Of a stretch of DNA of 64,000 nucleotides, positions 28,727 through 50,800 are shown piece after piece (positions within the stretch are counted from its first letter, which is position 1; each line of letters begins with the position of its first letter). The translations under genes and the position numbers were made by a program. Where the stretch lies: positions 21,575,201 through 21,639,200 of the forward strand of contig NC_092670.1 of NCBI RefSeq assembly GCF_964355755.1. Reading direction: 5' to 3'. The DNA is from Antedon mediterranea (lineage: Eukaryota; Echinodermata; Crinoidea; Comatulida; Antedonidae). Under the pieces are notes generated by a model. The model had not been told where the DNA came from. It worked only from the letters and a program-made list of their open reading frames with translations, and ran no database searches.

Positions 28727-28842
28727 AGTTTATATACCTGCATGTGACCGGTTCACAATTCTTTCAACCTTTCCGTGTGTCACATTACCTAGCCTAATTA
28801 AGTGTTTTCTTAATTAATTTTTACTGAAATCCTGTTTCGATG

Positions 28843-29951
28843 ATGCTAAAACCGAAAGCTCTTACCCAAGTATTAAGTCAAGCTAATACAGGAGGTGTTA
28901 AAAGTACATTGTGAGTATTCAAAAGCATAAAAAAACAACTTAATTTAGTTAGGCCCTCGTCTAGTCTATCTACCTAGCCTACCTACAGTAGTTGCCGGGT
29001 AGGTTAACCAGGGAGGTATCCTCCCTGGGTTAACCCACTACTCTCTTGTACTCTAAACGGGTCTCTAACCTAGTAGTTATCAGTACTACTACTATAGTGT
29101 TAAGTTATTATTACCAGCATGATAATAGAATCAGCTAGACTAGTCTCTAGATCTAAAAATGAAATATCCTGACTCACTGTTGATATTTATTTATCGCCAT
29201 AAGTAATAATTGTAATGTACAGACTACAGTACAGTATATACTTTTTTTAGAAAATTTTACAAAATATAAAATTGATTAATTCCCTTCAGACTACTCAATC
29301 TTGAGGGTAACCTGTTAGCATTTTCCGGTTATGGAGACAAAGATGCAAGGGTGACAGCAGCCATTGCCAGCAATATTTGGTCTGCTTATGAGAAGAATGG
29401 ACGTATAGCCTTTAATGAAGACAACTTGGAGCTAATACTTATGGAATGTGAGGTAGGAATAAGTATGCATTAATTATCACTCTCAAAAATGTTGCATTCA
29501 TTCATTCATTATCAGCCTAAACATATATAGCTTTATAAACTTAATTAAGAAAGTAATTTCTTTTCAATTATATTTTCTTTTTTCCAAATAGGATGGTCGA
29601 GTGGCAATCAGTGAAGTTGCAAATCTTCTTCTGTGTATATACTCTGGCCCAGATGTAGGATTTGGTATGCTGAAGGCTAAGGTAAAAATAACTTATTATT
29701 TCTATAATCTAAATCAACAGTATATTGTATAAAGTTCACAAAACGGATGCACAGTAGTTCTGAAAAGAACTGTCAAGTCTTCTCAAAAGTTTACTTTAAG
29801 CTCTGTCTACACTATCAAACCTTCAAAAAATATACCTGTATATAAATATTTTTAATCAACATAATTTAATTCACAAATTGTTCTTTGTCAGATAAAAGCA
29901 CTGGTAGAATATTTAGAAGAACCTCTAACACAAGTAGCTGCTACAACATAA
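28843..29951 (+). CDS. LAMTOR2: Ragulator subunit LAMTOR2 (p14, roadblock domain)
   Basis: Exons 28843-28910, 29290-29452, 29592-29681 and 29892-29951 (TAA) give 126 residues; human has 125. An in-frame ATG also lies immediately before, at 28840; the chosen start gives the family's [19 protein letters not shown]. The protein is one roadblock/LC7 fold: [63 protein letters not shown] and the conserved tail [10 protein letters not shown]. In animals LAMTOR2 pairs with LAMTOR3 in the Ragulator scaffold on late endosomes and lysosomes, which tethers Rag GTPases and mTORC1, and also MEK1. AATAAA at 30467 is a plausible poly(A) signal about 500 bp beyond the stop. It is divergent from ECD across the repeat composite. 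Confidence 0.97.
29797..29820. mobile_element. MITE, family B, solo end
   Basis: Only AAGCTCTGTCTACACTATCA and a few more bases survive. It is in a LAMTOR2 intron and is probably a remnant. Confidence 0.5.
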
Positions 29952-30283
29952 TGTATTTTCCTCTTGGTAACATTGGTGTGCTACGAGACTACCAACTTGA
30001 AGCTGTGTGGGTGGTTAGAAGGAGGAATATTAACCATGAGGCAGGGGGGTTGGCATGATGGAAGTTGGGGAAGCTGGGGAAGCTGTGTCCAGCTATAGCC
30101 AGTCTATACTTCTCGATGTAATTACCTGTACAGACACTTCTTTGACAACAAATTTAATAGAAAATAGCAAATTTTGATCATCATTTTGGTGTCAACAAAT
30201 AATAAATAATACCTGATTGACATACATACAAACATTCTTTTGTACATTTGATTCAGGTATTTTTTACTCGCTTCTGAATTACT

Positions 30284-30390
30284 CTTAAGCTCTGTTCTAC
30301 ACTATCATACTTGGTGACATATCACTACCATATTTGGGCACATCACACTTTTGTTGTCAAACTAGTTTAATAGTGTAGACAGAGCTATAA
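30284..30390. mobile_element. MITE, family B, copy 3 (short)
   Basis: TTAAGCTCTGTTCTACACTA at the left, CATATTTGGGCACATCACAC inside, and AATAGTGTAGACAGAGCTAT at the right. It lies about 330 bp after the LAMTOR2 stop, in the probable 3' UTR. Confidence 0.8.
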
Positions 30391-30896
30391 ACAGAGTTCA
30401 AGATCATGATGTTCCAAAAAGGGATCCATGTTAACATGAGTAATAATGTATACAATGTATAGTTTGAATAAAATATTTAAGATTCAATATTACTGCCGTT
30501 TGTTTGTTATGTCAAAGTCATAATTATCCCAGGAGCAATACCTAAAAAGACCATGTAAGATTCACCATTCTAAATGTGTTGGTGAATGGTCATTACTGTA
30601 CAGCACACTATACAATTTTGGGTTTGGGTTTACACCAGGCATTCTAGAGAAGGATAAAAATAGTCATTAAGAAGTTTCTTTATGCAAATTTTGTCAGAAA
30701 AATTTTTGTCTTGTCATTTGTCGAGTCTTGCTCATCAGCGTCAAAAATATAGTGTACTTTCTACACCATTATTTTCAGCAGCACAGCATGCAACTAATGT
30801 AACTTCAGATTAAATTTTGTCCTTTTCTGCCATTTCATCTATTTGTCCACAAACTGTCCTTTTAACACAAATCACTCTAGTTATGGCCAACTCTAA

Positions 30897-31049
30897 GATC
30901 AGTTAACACTATCAAACTTTTTGACCAAAAAATGTGAAGTGCCCAAATATGGTAGTGATATCCTTAAATAAGGTAGTGATATGACATCATGTCCATATGG
31001 GCACATCAAACTTAGTTGTCACTGAGTTTGATAGTGTAGACAGCGCTTA
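30897..31049. mobile_element. MITE, family B, copy 4
   Basis: The left end is degenerate (AGTTAACACTATCAAACTTT); the right is GTTTGATAGTGTAGACAGCG. The internal AAATATGGTAGTGATATCC and CATCATGTCCATATGGGC words of the family are present. It lies between LAMTOR2 and the helicase. The rest of 29952-31900 holds the two 3' UTRs and nothing else I can name. Confidence 0.8.
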
Positions 31050-31900
31050 AGATCAATCAAGCAAGCAACAATATAATTACATACATTTAAAGGTTATTTA
31101 ATAATTCTATGATCGACACAAGTTTTGGCTTACAAAAAAAAGTAACATAACTGAGAACACACTGAATATCTTAAAACTTAATTAAAAGTCTGCAAAGAAA
31201 TGAATCTTCACAAGCTTAATTTTTCTTAAGTATACAATAAATAATCTTAAGATAAAAAATGAAGCCAAAATGAAGCTAGGAAATCACTACATAATATAAT
31301 AAAACCAGATCATTAACAAATCAATTATATAATATCTGATCTATCCAACTCACAATTGACATTTGAGTCTAATTTTTTATTACTAAACATTTCCAAATGG
31401 AGAGTGCACAAAGGTAACTCCCCATCATATATACAATTTGGTCTTCTATCAACTCCATAGGAAATGTTCTGTACTATGCAATAAATAACTTCAGACAAAA
31501 GGTGTGTAAAAAACTACTGTATAAAACTGAACAAAAAATTACCTGGGTGCAAATGTTAACATCTAAAAAGATTTTTTATACATTTTTCTAAAACTTTCCT
31601 CAAAGGTTTGTTGGTATTTGTACAGTAATTCAACACCTTAAAGATCAATACAAAATAGAATTCTTTTTTTCTTTCGGTTGTATGATTTGGCTGTTTAGAA
31701 TGATTACCATTTTATTTTTTATTCAAGTTTGGTAAAATTAAATTATTCATTGCCAAAATTCCATTTTTGTTTGAAAAAGTACATTTTTAAAGCATACAGT
31801 CTGTACTGAAGCAAATGTTAAAACAAGCATCACAAAATGTTGGGTTTGGAGATTTACGCAGGGTGAAGCAGGTCCTTGATAAGGAACATACAAAGCAGGT

Positions 31901-39807
<7,907 letters not shown>

Positions 39808-41875
39808 ATTTATGTGATTATTCAACACTATTTATTCAAATATTAAACTGTTTTAAACCAGGTATTCTGTCCTAATTTGACGTGATACTTTTGTTCTCAA
39901 CCGGTAAATGAGAATTCGTAGAAAAAGAACGTCGTGTGACGAAAAACGACGATCATCAAAGAGATTGACTGTGTACTTCCGCAAAAATATATATTATTCC
40001 GCACCTTTTCATTTAACAATTCCAAAAAATGTATTCTTTAACAATATAAATTTCCTTTAACATGATTATATTATAACTTTGTTAATTTTTTTATTGTTCC
40101 TACTTTCTTAAAAATTATTAATAATATTATTAACTTAAATATTAAGAACTATTTTGTTACTAATTGACATTGAAGTGGAGTGTACTAAGTCTTTAACAAT
40201 TTTGCCCCCTCTATTGTTTTTGATTTTTTAAATGGTTCCCGCTCGACCGACCGCCGTGAAAATGGTGTGAAGCTGAAGAAAGTCTGACTGGGTGTGGTGG
40301 CACATAATTGCGGGTGGGGTGGTTGTCACTTATCAATAGACATACTTAACACAACGTATTTAATAACTGGAGGAGGCGTTACCGTAAATTAGAACGCCGT
40401 GATGATGCCTTTTGGTAAAGAGTGCTTCCGAATATTCAGATAGCCTAATATTATTTTTTATACTTTTTATTTAACCTTATGCCTGAACGATTGGTTTTTT
40501 AACGCTGTTTGAAAAAATATAAATGTGCACACCATTAGGAATTTGAATCACGGCTTTTAATTTAAAATAAAGAAAATCATGTTGGTGTCTTTTCAAAGCA
40601 CTGAATTATGGCGCATTGTCATGAACACTAGTAATTATCACATATTTGGTTTGAGAAAATGAGTGTTTATGTGGTGGGCAATTTGAAAAAAAAAACACTG
40701 TTATTTAATTAAGTTAATCCAAGAAAATAATAACAGGTGTCCACCGACACTGTGGAAACTTAATCTTAATGAAACAGTGGGTAGAACAACCCTAACTGAA
40801 AATATGGATTTATATATTTTAGGTTATTATGTAAAGCCACTGATCGCTTTTTTTAACATAAGTTAAGATTTTACATTATTTGGAAACTAGCCGTGATCTC
40901 GGTAAAATCTGCCTATAATTTAATCCAGTGCGAATGAGGCTTTAAGTATGTAAAAATTCAATAAACTGAGCGCACCACTTGGTCATATCCCCACCAGAAC
41001 ATCGTTTGGAATAACACCACAAAAGCATTTTACAACACATTTATTTTTAGCAGAGTTTATTGATTGCAGATTTATATCTACAAATTTACAAAAGGTTTTT
41101 GATAACATTTTCTTCATACAGTAATTATTAATTTCTTTTTTTGTAGAGAATGCAAGAAGCTAGCAGCAGTTATAGTATATAAGGCCGACAGTTTTGCGAC
41201 TTTGTAAACTCGACTATAATTTATAGATCCCAGCTGCTGGACCAAAAAAAACGTCTGGGAAAAGCTCCGGTTGAACGATTTTGGATTATCGCCCTCTTGA
41301 TTGGTTGACGCGAATCAATAACAGACTGGGAAGAATTTTCGTGAAGTCACGTTGTCTCTCTAGAGGGTATTCAGTTGCATGCCAACAGGTTGAGGTCACA
41401 CACACAGCACATTAAGTTCAAAATTGACCATTTTTAAATGGGCACATCTTTTTAATAATTAATCATAAATATATCTGAAGAAAGAACAATGATTAATTTT
41501 AAAATGTCGAGCAGCGTTTGTAAAAAATATTTCTTGTTTTATAGAATCCCAATCAAATTAACGCCTCCCTTGAATAAACTCTTAAAGCTCCTGTGAGCAA
41601 TAACGCTGAGGCGTTCAAATAAAATTGAAATTCACGACCTAAAAAATGGTAAACACAAAAAATGCAGGGAGTCTAGTCCGATTTGATAAAAGCGGGCCGC
41701 CGGAAAAAGAGGGAGAGCAAAAAAGAGGGCGGTATTTACTGTCAATTTTACTTCCTGTTTTGGCACGGCAAACACACACACACACGAACGGGCTCCCTGC
41801 TAGAAAAATATGCGTTAGCCTACCCTAGTTTCTCCACCCTACATTTTTTGATTATTTACAGCAAAAACTGCAAAC
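39808..41875. promoter_or_regulatory. Divergent intergenic region, helicase / RhoGAP
   Basis: The helicase (-) and the RhoGAP gene (+) start 2.07 kb apart, head to head. A TATA-like TATATAAGG is at 41176-41184, about 700 bp before the RhoGAP ATG. The stretch 41640-41830 is free of stops in one frame by chance and lies in the likely 5' UTR. No coding exon or clear mobile element was seen. Confidence 0.4.
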
Positions 41876-44800
41876 ATGATTAAGAAAGACGCAGTAAAGA
41901 AACACATGAATCGTATGAGGCAGCTCGCCAATCAGAATTTGGGAAGGTAGGTTATGCTTTTATGTAGGTAGGCCTTTTACCTCCAGTCCTGACCTTAGCT
42001 AAACAGTTTAGGTGGCGGACGTTTCTCATCATCAATCAGGCCGGGATATCCCCCACGAGTGTGGTCCGCCGGTACGGTCACAGTACACGAATGTGTGGTT
42101 TGCAATGTTCTCTAGATACTTACTACAGGCAGATACGCCTTTTCTGTCTCTGAAATCGACAATTGAGTCTCACTCGTGAGTGCGTAAATTACATTAAAAT
42201 AACCAAATCATTTAAAATTGTTATTGTTTGTATTTTAATAATACTATTCTTATAGCCAGTAATTGAATACAGTATAATTAATATATCAGTATTTTCCTGT
42301 CATGGATGACATGCATCGATGATATTTAATATTGTAATTTGTTTCAACATCAAACAGTAAAGCCAACAAACACAATATTGTTGGATAAATAATTCATTTA
42401 TTGGATCAATATTTACTGCATGAAAACATACATACTGTAATCTGTATTGTCTATTGCATTATTCTATATTTATATTAAGGCCAAAAAAATTGTCAATTGA
42501 CCAATTGCATTGATTCTGCCGGAATCCTAACCACTTTGATAAAGATTAGCTATAACACATTCACAACCAAACCTATAAAGTTTCTAAAGCACTTAAATTT
42601 ATCTCTAATCAAGGATATACAGTAAATTAGTTTTATTTGTGACAAACTACCTGTGTCCTGACTAGCATATCGTCATGTATTTTATAATATATTGTTATTT
42701 ACATTGTAATTAATATCTGCAACAAATGATTCATTCAAATATTTTAACAGTTTTTATTGAGATATTAAATATGAGAAACTTCCTTAATATATAGAGACAA
42801 TAATATTGTTATTATTTGAGGGAAATTACAGTATGGTTTCATTTTGTGTGGAAAATGCTACAAAATAACAACAAAAGTGCACAAACAGAAATATTAGATT
42901 TTCTAATAATTGCAGTATAATACAGAAATTTGAATAAAAGAAAAACAAACAAGGAGGTTATCCACTAAAGTCTCCAAGTAAAGACCATATTATTCAATAA
43001 TAAGTAGATAATAGTTACCGGTACCAAACATGACATTATTTAAGTGATTCTATGTTACGACCATTCTGATAAATATTACTATTACTCCTACATTACAGTT
43101 GTTGTAGGCCTAGTTGTTTTTTTTTTAAAGTGTTCTTGAATTTTGCAATGCTTCCGATATTTATCCCAGTCACACTTCCTTATGGGAAATATGCCGTTTG
43201 GATAATTATTCGAAGGATTTCCTTTTTCACACTGAATGAGGAAAACCCAAATTTGGAAAATTCAATGGAATTTCCTTTTGGATACTGTAAAGTCTACTCC
43301 CTTTAATAAATCTCTTGTCTACTTATTAACAATCAATACCATTGTCAATTTAATTTATACAATCGCTCCAAATAATGTTTTTTATGTTAAAATCACTGAT
43401 TTTTAAAGCGCCATAGCAACAAGTACAGTTATTTTTGTATGTGTATGTAACACCTTATTTATGTCACAAAATATCAGCAAACGAAACATGTAACCACTAG
43501 TAGCTGACAGGAACGCTAGTAGGCCAAACCTAGTACCATTTTGATTACGATCATTTGGGAAATTACACCTCATGACACATGAATGTAGTTGCTATTGAGT
43601 AGCAGTACAATTGATACAATTTCTTTGAGACCATTTTTAATACCAGTTGGAGCCATTTTAGTCCGACAAATCAAAAGTTCCCAAATTCTTTTTTACCATT
43701 AAAAACACACAGACTTTTCGGAAAACCAAGCATTTATTTTAGTCATCCCAAAGGTGTCAGGTGGAGTAGTATTGGGAGAGTTGGGGATAAGTGTGTATAA
43801 CTTGTATTATCATTTTATTTAAGATAAAGTGAAAGTATGGATTTATATATAAATCTTTATCAGTATCAGTCACATGAACTTGAACTGTAGTGTGTGATGT
43901 CAATGTCTGCAGTAAATGTTGAAACTATAGACTTTGAAGAAATTAATACGGATGAATGAATAATATGGATTTTTACATGCATCAATGATTTTGGCAACAA
44001 TATACCGTTCGATGTCATTCAAAATGCTGAAAGTAATCGCATTTCTCACGCTACCAATTGTGTGACTGATGATAGGCGAATCTATGATTATTTTTATTGT
44101 ATTTTAACACTCCTATTTATAATGAGAATCAAAACTTTTGGTTCAATAAGGAATATGAAATTTTCCACCTGTTTTTTGAAGGAGGAGGACAGATACAGTT
44201 AGTACAATAAGGGTGGATAGAGGAGATGGAGTGTTGGCTAGCTCCAAAATTTGATAATAATATCAAATGTTTATCTCTGTCAATGTCAGAAAACTCTAAA
44301 TGTGAATTTTAGCAAAGATTTTTAAGAGGTATATGCCCTAAGTACTACTGTACACCTGCTGTATCTGACATAACCTTTTTTAAAGCGTCCCTACAGAGTG
44401 ATATGTATATTAATTATTCATATTATCAATTGACATTAAAATACCATTTTGTCAGTGTACACAGAAAATGGTTGACATTTACTATGCATTGGTTGATTTT
44501 TGACAGTGTATACAAAGATACACACAATTTACCTTACAATGCCATGACCTTAGATCTGATCTTATGTATATTTTTATGTAGTTGACTGGTAGTGTAGAAC
44601 ATTAACATGCAGTTGTAGCAAACACAAGCTGTTTGAATGCCATCAGTATTTTAATCTGACTGATGACACTTGTGGGTGCAGATGTTTTATTTTTTTTTTT
44701 TAAAGCACAAAAATTCATAGAATAGTTTCACCAAATAAAAACCTTACTTTTTCATTTCAATTTGAATTAGCACACAGTAATAAAGTATTAACTGTATAAA

Positions 44801-47800
44801 CTATAAGTTAAATTAAATAATTATACAGCATTATTTAGAGTTGTCAAAAGAGGCCACAAAAATTCATAGAATAGTTTAACCAAATAAAAACCTTACTTTT
44901 TCAATTTGGATTGGCACACAGTAATAAGGTATTATTGTAAGTTAAATTAAATAATTATACAGCATTATATAGAATTGTAAAAAGTGGTCATGCTTTACTG
45001 TACTGTACAAAATACAATATTTTGTCAAGTTGAGAACCGTGCATCTACTGTATGTATACTATATTTTCCCATATTAACCAGAAACTGGGCATATGACAAG
45101 GTTTAGATGTTTATAGGAGCAAAAGGGTAGAGAGTCAGGGGCTGGTGGATGGTTATTTGTTTAGTTGTACACTGTCACACAAGCAGTAACATGACTATAG
45201 GGGGACTATAGAGATGCATTTTTATTTACTGTGTGGTGGTATTAACACTGTTAAATAAATAAATTGGTTTCCTATGGAACATGCCTTATGTTTATGATCT
45301 GCATACCTCCTACAAGTAGTACTTTCCAATGATACAATTATTCTACGGTTTTATGTAGATTTCTATGTATCATGATCCCTTAAAAGGAATTTCTATTGTG
45401 TGTAATAGAAAGTGTAACTGCTACTGATTATTTAAACAAAGTTGTTGTTATACAGTAAACCAAAGACTATTCTCAATACATTAATAATATATCTTGCTGT
45501 AAGTCCGTAAATCATTAATGAATCTTGTATATATACTCTAATGTATGGTTTTAAAAGCATTGTGTCCTTTGAAACAGTATGATGAATTGACCACTTACTG
45601 TATATATTATACACTATAGAGGTAAACTAACTAACTCGGGTCAACTCTAACACAGTCATGCAGAAGGACTACCCCAATATGGCTGCATTATACTGTACAC
45701 CCTTACCCACATGTTAAGCATGAACACAAGCATATTTCATTTTGAAAGATATACTAGGTTCTTTATAGTGCACATGAGCTAGATGTGTACACTGAACCTA
45801 CGATTTATAGTAAGTCATTTTCCGAGAAGACTCCACCAGAACCAAAAAGCGAGTAAGCAAAGAACACTTGCTAATATTATGACTACGTGCGGTTCCATTG
45901 TCTTAAACAGCTCGGCCACTCACTCACTAACTTTTATTTTTTATAAAAATAATCAATTATATAATTTAATATCGTTTTTTTTCAGAGCTGAAAAGACAGA
46001 AGTCCTCAACGAAGATTTGCAGCATGTAAGTTGACTGGTGTTTACAATTGTTAAATTTCAAACCAAATGAAAACAAATTTATTACACGTTTTACAAATGT
46101 TATCAGTTGGTTTTATCTATTTATGCTATTTTTATTCATATTGCAGTGTGAAAAGAGAGTAGATCAAATCAAACATGCCTGCCAAAATACAACTAAGAAG
46201 TTGTCGGCATGTTTGCAGAGCCAAGGAATGGATGTTGAAAAACGAATGGTAAGGTCACCATTAGTACTCAGACTCCTGCTGACATTTAACGTCCTATACT
46301 GCCTACCTTTTGTTATTAGCCAATATACAGTAGATCCCCCTATTAAGGGGACACCTTTGGGACCCAACAAAGTTTTTCCTGAGTAGGGATTGGCCGTAGT
46401 GTTAAAACATATCTCCCTCAATTCCTATGCCTCCTGAATAGGGTGTACCATGGGAGATACTATTTTGGTATCAATTTATTCAAAGATCTAATTTTTACTA
46501 ATACACCGAAAAAACAGAAAAAAAATAATCAATGATGTAACATACACCTTTAACATAATGGGAAGAAAGAAAATATTATTGAAGTACAAACATGATATTT
46601 CTCTATGCAATCGCCTCGCCCGTTATTCCAATTTTTTGTTTCCTTCTTTCATTCTTTATTTAAAGCCTTTTAAAAATGTATTCACGCAAACCGAAAGCTT
46701 ACGCATATCATATTTCCATCTTCAAAAACTGGCTAATAGTTAGTCCAGATTTAATTGAACCACCTAAAGACTAACCCTTGAATATAGTAGTTCTTACATA
46801 AGGAAATACATTTTATATGTTTAAGCAGTTTGAACAAGGAAGAAGGAGATCACTCACACAGAACACTCACAGGGGATTACAACAGTGTTGTTGTTATTGT
46901 ATTTTCAATTATCTAAAAAACATTTCATTGAAAACCACCATTCGTACCACTGTATACATTAAAAATGAAATTTTTTTAAGGATTATTTATTTAGGCATAT
47001 TGCCAAGTCTCCAAGTGATAATCCAAGGAGGAAAAAATATTTCAATATTTGAATTTTATAAAATTACCAATAGAAATTACAAAATATAAAAATTAAGCAA
47101 TTTTCTCTTGTAATCTTTTATTTCATCATAGAAAAAGCTCCCACATTTTGCCTTAGCACAAACAATGGAAGAAAGTGGAAAGGAGTTGGGAGAAAACTCT
47201 ATATTTGGGTAAGCAAACAACACAATAATAATCACTTATTACATTCTATGGTAAAGTTCATTAGTTTTTAGGTTATATCACTAGTTCTATTTTTATATAC
47301 AGTACTGTATTATATGTTTGATTTTTGGATTCTTTTGTAACTTGTAGTTAGCCCTTGGCTACAAACAGTTACAAGTGTGTAATTACAAGGATATTTTACA
47401 ATAAAGGTGATATATATATAATACTATAATGTTTAATACTAAAACATTTTGTGACCTAAAAGTTTTTAGACAGTATCCACAGGGGAACAGAGGCCAGTGG
47501 AGTTGTGGCTTGGTGGTTATGATGCTTGGCTACCACTTCAAGGGTCCTGGGTTCAAGTCCCGTCACATGTCAGGATTTTTTCTAAGGACAAAATTACAAC
47601 TCCACTTTCAAAGACTTGTAATAAGACTTTGTTTATGTAGAGCATCTTGTGTATATGTTTGTCTTGTGAAACTCTGAGGGTCCCTAATGATCAGCAATTG
47701 CTGGATGGATCATCCTCATTAAATATGATAGATGATGATAAAAAAAAAAAAAAAAAAAAAGTGTAGGGGAAAAGCAAATAAGTTAAGCAGCCCTGTCATC

Positions 47801-50800
47801 ATGTGATACGCTTAAGCCTGTTTTTCACTAGGCACTTTTATTCATAATCGAAATTTAAAAAATAAATAAAGAGTTGTACTTTTTTTTCTAGGAATATGCT
47901 CGTACAGGCTTCGGACGTCTCTTCCACATTAGCACTTGAACTTACTAGCTTTGAGACAAGTTTGGAAAAATTTGTTATTGCCCCTTTAAGTGGCGTACTC
48001 GAGGTGAGTGTAACCCTGTCTACAATGTAACAATGTATGAAGTGTACACACACTTTGGTATAAGCCCACCATGGGGTAAAAGCCGACCTCTAAATTTGTT
48101 AAGATGAAGGTAATGATCAAATACTGTTTATTAGGCCTACCAACCATTTGGTTTTCTCACTCACTCTTAGGTTTTTGAACTTCTCTATATAACACACAGT
48201 AATCTAAAATTTGCACCAATTTGTATATCTTCAAGAAATATTAAATAATTAATATATGTTATTTATAATTTATTTAAACCTCGCTCAAAGACAAAAAGAT
48301 TTCAGGTTGGTCTAATGTGTACAAATAAATTTTTTATAATTTTGCAATTTTACAATTTTCTAATTAAGGGTGCATGCAAGAATATTAAGGGATGTATTGT
48401 ATTTTAATTTTGTATACAATGAATTAAATAGAGAGTGAAAATGAAACTGGAATTTGTTGAGAAGATCCTTACTTATTGAAAGTGAGATTTGTTTGCGAAC
48501 CATTGCTCGTCCTCTTTATGTCTTTGTTTGTGAAGCTAACAAAGAAAGTATGTCAAAATGACTGCCATTATTCTTTCATGCAATTCTCAGTGATTTTGAT
48601 TAAGGGTATGTTGTCATTAACAAATACATGCTCAAGTTTTTATTAGAAATATTAATGTGTTGTGTGGCGGCTGGCAGGCAAGCATCATGTCAGAAAATAC
48701 ATTACTATTACATACTTGAGTTCAATTTAATGTTTCAGATCTGACATTCATAACAGTCTGTCTGTCTTTGTCTCTTCGATCTTACAATACATCAAGATTT
48801 TTTAACAAAACATTTTTTTCTATATTTACTTGGTGTTCCTTCGGGCACATCAGCAATTATATTTTATTGCAATTCTTTTAGTCTGAGAAAAAAACAATGT
48901 TTATTAATCATCTTTGAATTATTTGTTCATTACTTAAAAAAAAGTCTAAGTATATTATTTACTGCTTTATATGTTGTTTTGAATTTTTTTTTGTAATGTA
49001 TATACCAACATACAGTACCATGTATTATATTGAAAACATCAAATAAGCTTGTTAAAATCTATTATCTGTATCCTTGATATGGGCGTAAATATTGAATAGG
49101 GTGCCCTCTGTCGCTCTCTATATTTCGCTCAGTTTCTAGGCGCTTAATGTTATTAATTGTTTACTTATATTTATCTAATAGCGCGTGTAAGTTAATTTAT
49201 ATACAGTGGTAATAATATATTAAGCTTTACATTGGTGTTCTTTTCTTTTCAGAATGAAATTCCAGCAATTTCAACCGTAAAGAAAAAATTGACCAAATTA
49301 ACTCTCGATTTAGACTCTTCAAAAAGCAGGTACTTTCCAGATCAATCATTTTCCTTGATTTTTTTTCCAATTAATTATAAAATTTTGGAATTAAATTTCA
49401 GTACACCGTTATATTATTGAAAAGATATTTAAGATATGTTTAAAATTGCATTTCTTGTTACATTAATTAGCTTGGGTTCAGTTTGTTTTTGATTCAATTA
49501 CGTTGACCTAGATATGATAAGTAAATACAATGATTAGCTTCTTTACTTAGTGCACTCTAATAATAGCGCTGCATAATATACTCAAGAAACTGTGAAGATT
49601 TTACGAACCTTATGAACTTAGCTATACCATTAACCCAGACGAATGGCATTAAATGAGACATTGTGATTGGTCAGCTACAAGGCCGTTATGTTAATTCGGA
49701 ACATTTATTATTGAACATTAGCAGGCATTAATGTTAGCATTGGTTAGCATTTTTATCACTATAGTAGTATTTAATTATTAATCCAAGTTTTAGTCACTAG
49801 TATAATATCATTTCATACACAAACAATCCATAGTGTTCATACTGTATTTGCATACTCTTTTTGATGTTTTAATAACAATAATTACTGCATATTTTTTAAT
49901 TTGAACAACCATATTTTATATCCAATATAAAAAAACAATGTCTCTCTTGTATACTCACCTCAGAGACACACAACTAAAATACAAAAACGAATTTCTATAC
50001 AATGTGTATGAAAGGAGATGTAATAAAAATAAATAAAATAGTAACTACAAATTCATTTATTGTTAAATTGATCATTATGGTGGTTCCAGGTATCACCAGG
50101 CAGTAAGAGGTACGCAGTACGGAAAAACAAATTTTGCCGAAATGGCAAGTAAAACGGAGGTTCTAAAAGTAGAGCAAGAAGAATCGCAAAAAAAAGTAAA
50201 CCAAACAAGGGACCAACTATCGATGGAGATGATGACGTTAATAACGAAAGAAGGAGAACTGGCAAGGACGCTAATAGATGTAAGTTTACAATTGAATTTA
50301 CTGTAGAATAAGCCAAGGGTAAATTAACATTTTGTTTATTATTTTTCAAAGGTTGGTGCACTGATTAAATGGTTTGCAGCAAGTATAATATTGGGTATGC
50401 TGAAACATTATCAAGATCCAAAGCTCCCTATACATACAAACAAATACTTGCAGTTACTGCAGTAATCATTTTTCATTTCAGTACGTAGAATCACAAGCGC
50501 AGTACCACAGAAACGCGCTGGCAAAACTCGAGAGGATGATTCCAGCAATGAAGCAGATTCTGGAACGTGACGTACTGCAGCCAATATTTGGCTGCGCTCT
50601 AGAGGATCATTTGAAAGTTACAGAACGCGAGATCGCCTTGGTTATTGAGGCATGTGTTATTACGCTTGTGACCTTTGGCCTTGAGGAAGAAGGACTGTTC
50701 CGGTTGGCAGGTAGTCAATCAAAAATTAAGAAATTAAAAGTAAGTTTCTACCTTTTATGTTGAAAAAAAATACCAAAAAAAGAAATTAAATCACTAATTT

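Larger units (their letters stand above)
41947..45985. other. RhoGAP intron 1
   Basis: 4.0 kb of AT-rich sequence. It contains the dispersed repeat at 43500-43590, the tandem duplication at 44703-44985 and the dispersed repeat at 45753. Apart from these I see no gene or RNA. Confidence 0.5.

Noticed and set aside
41646-41883. Two overlapping ORFs just before the RhoGAP ATG
   Set aside because: Neither leads in frame into the conserved MIKKDAVKKH start with family-like sequence; they are probable 5' UTR.
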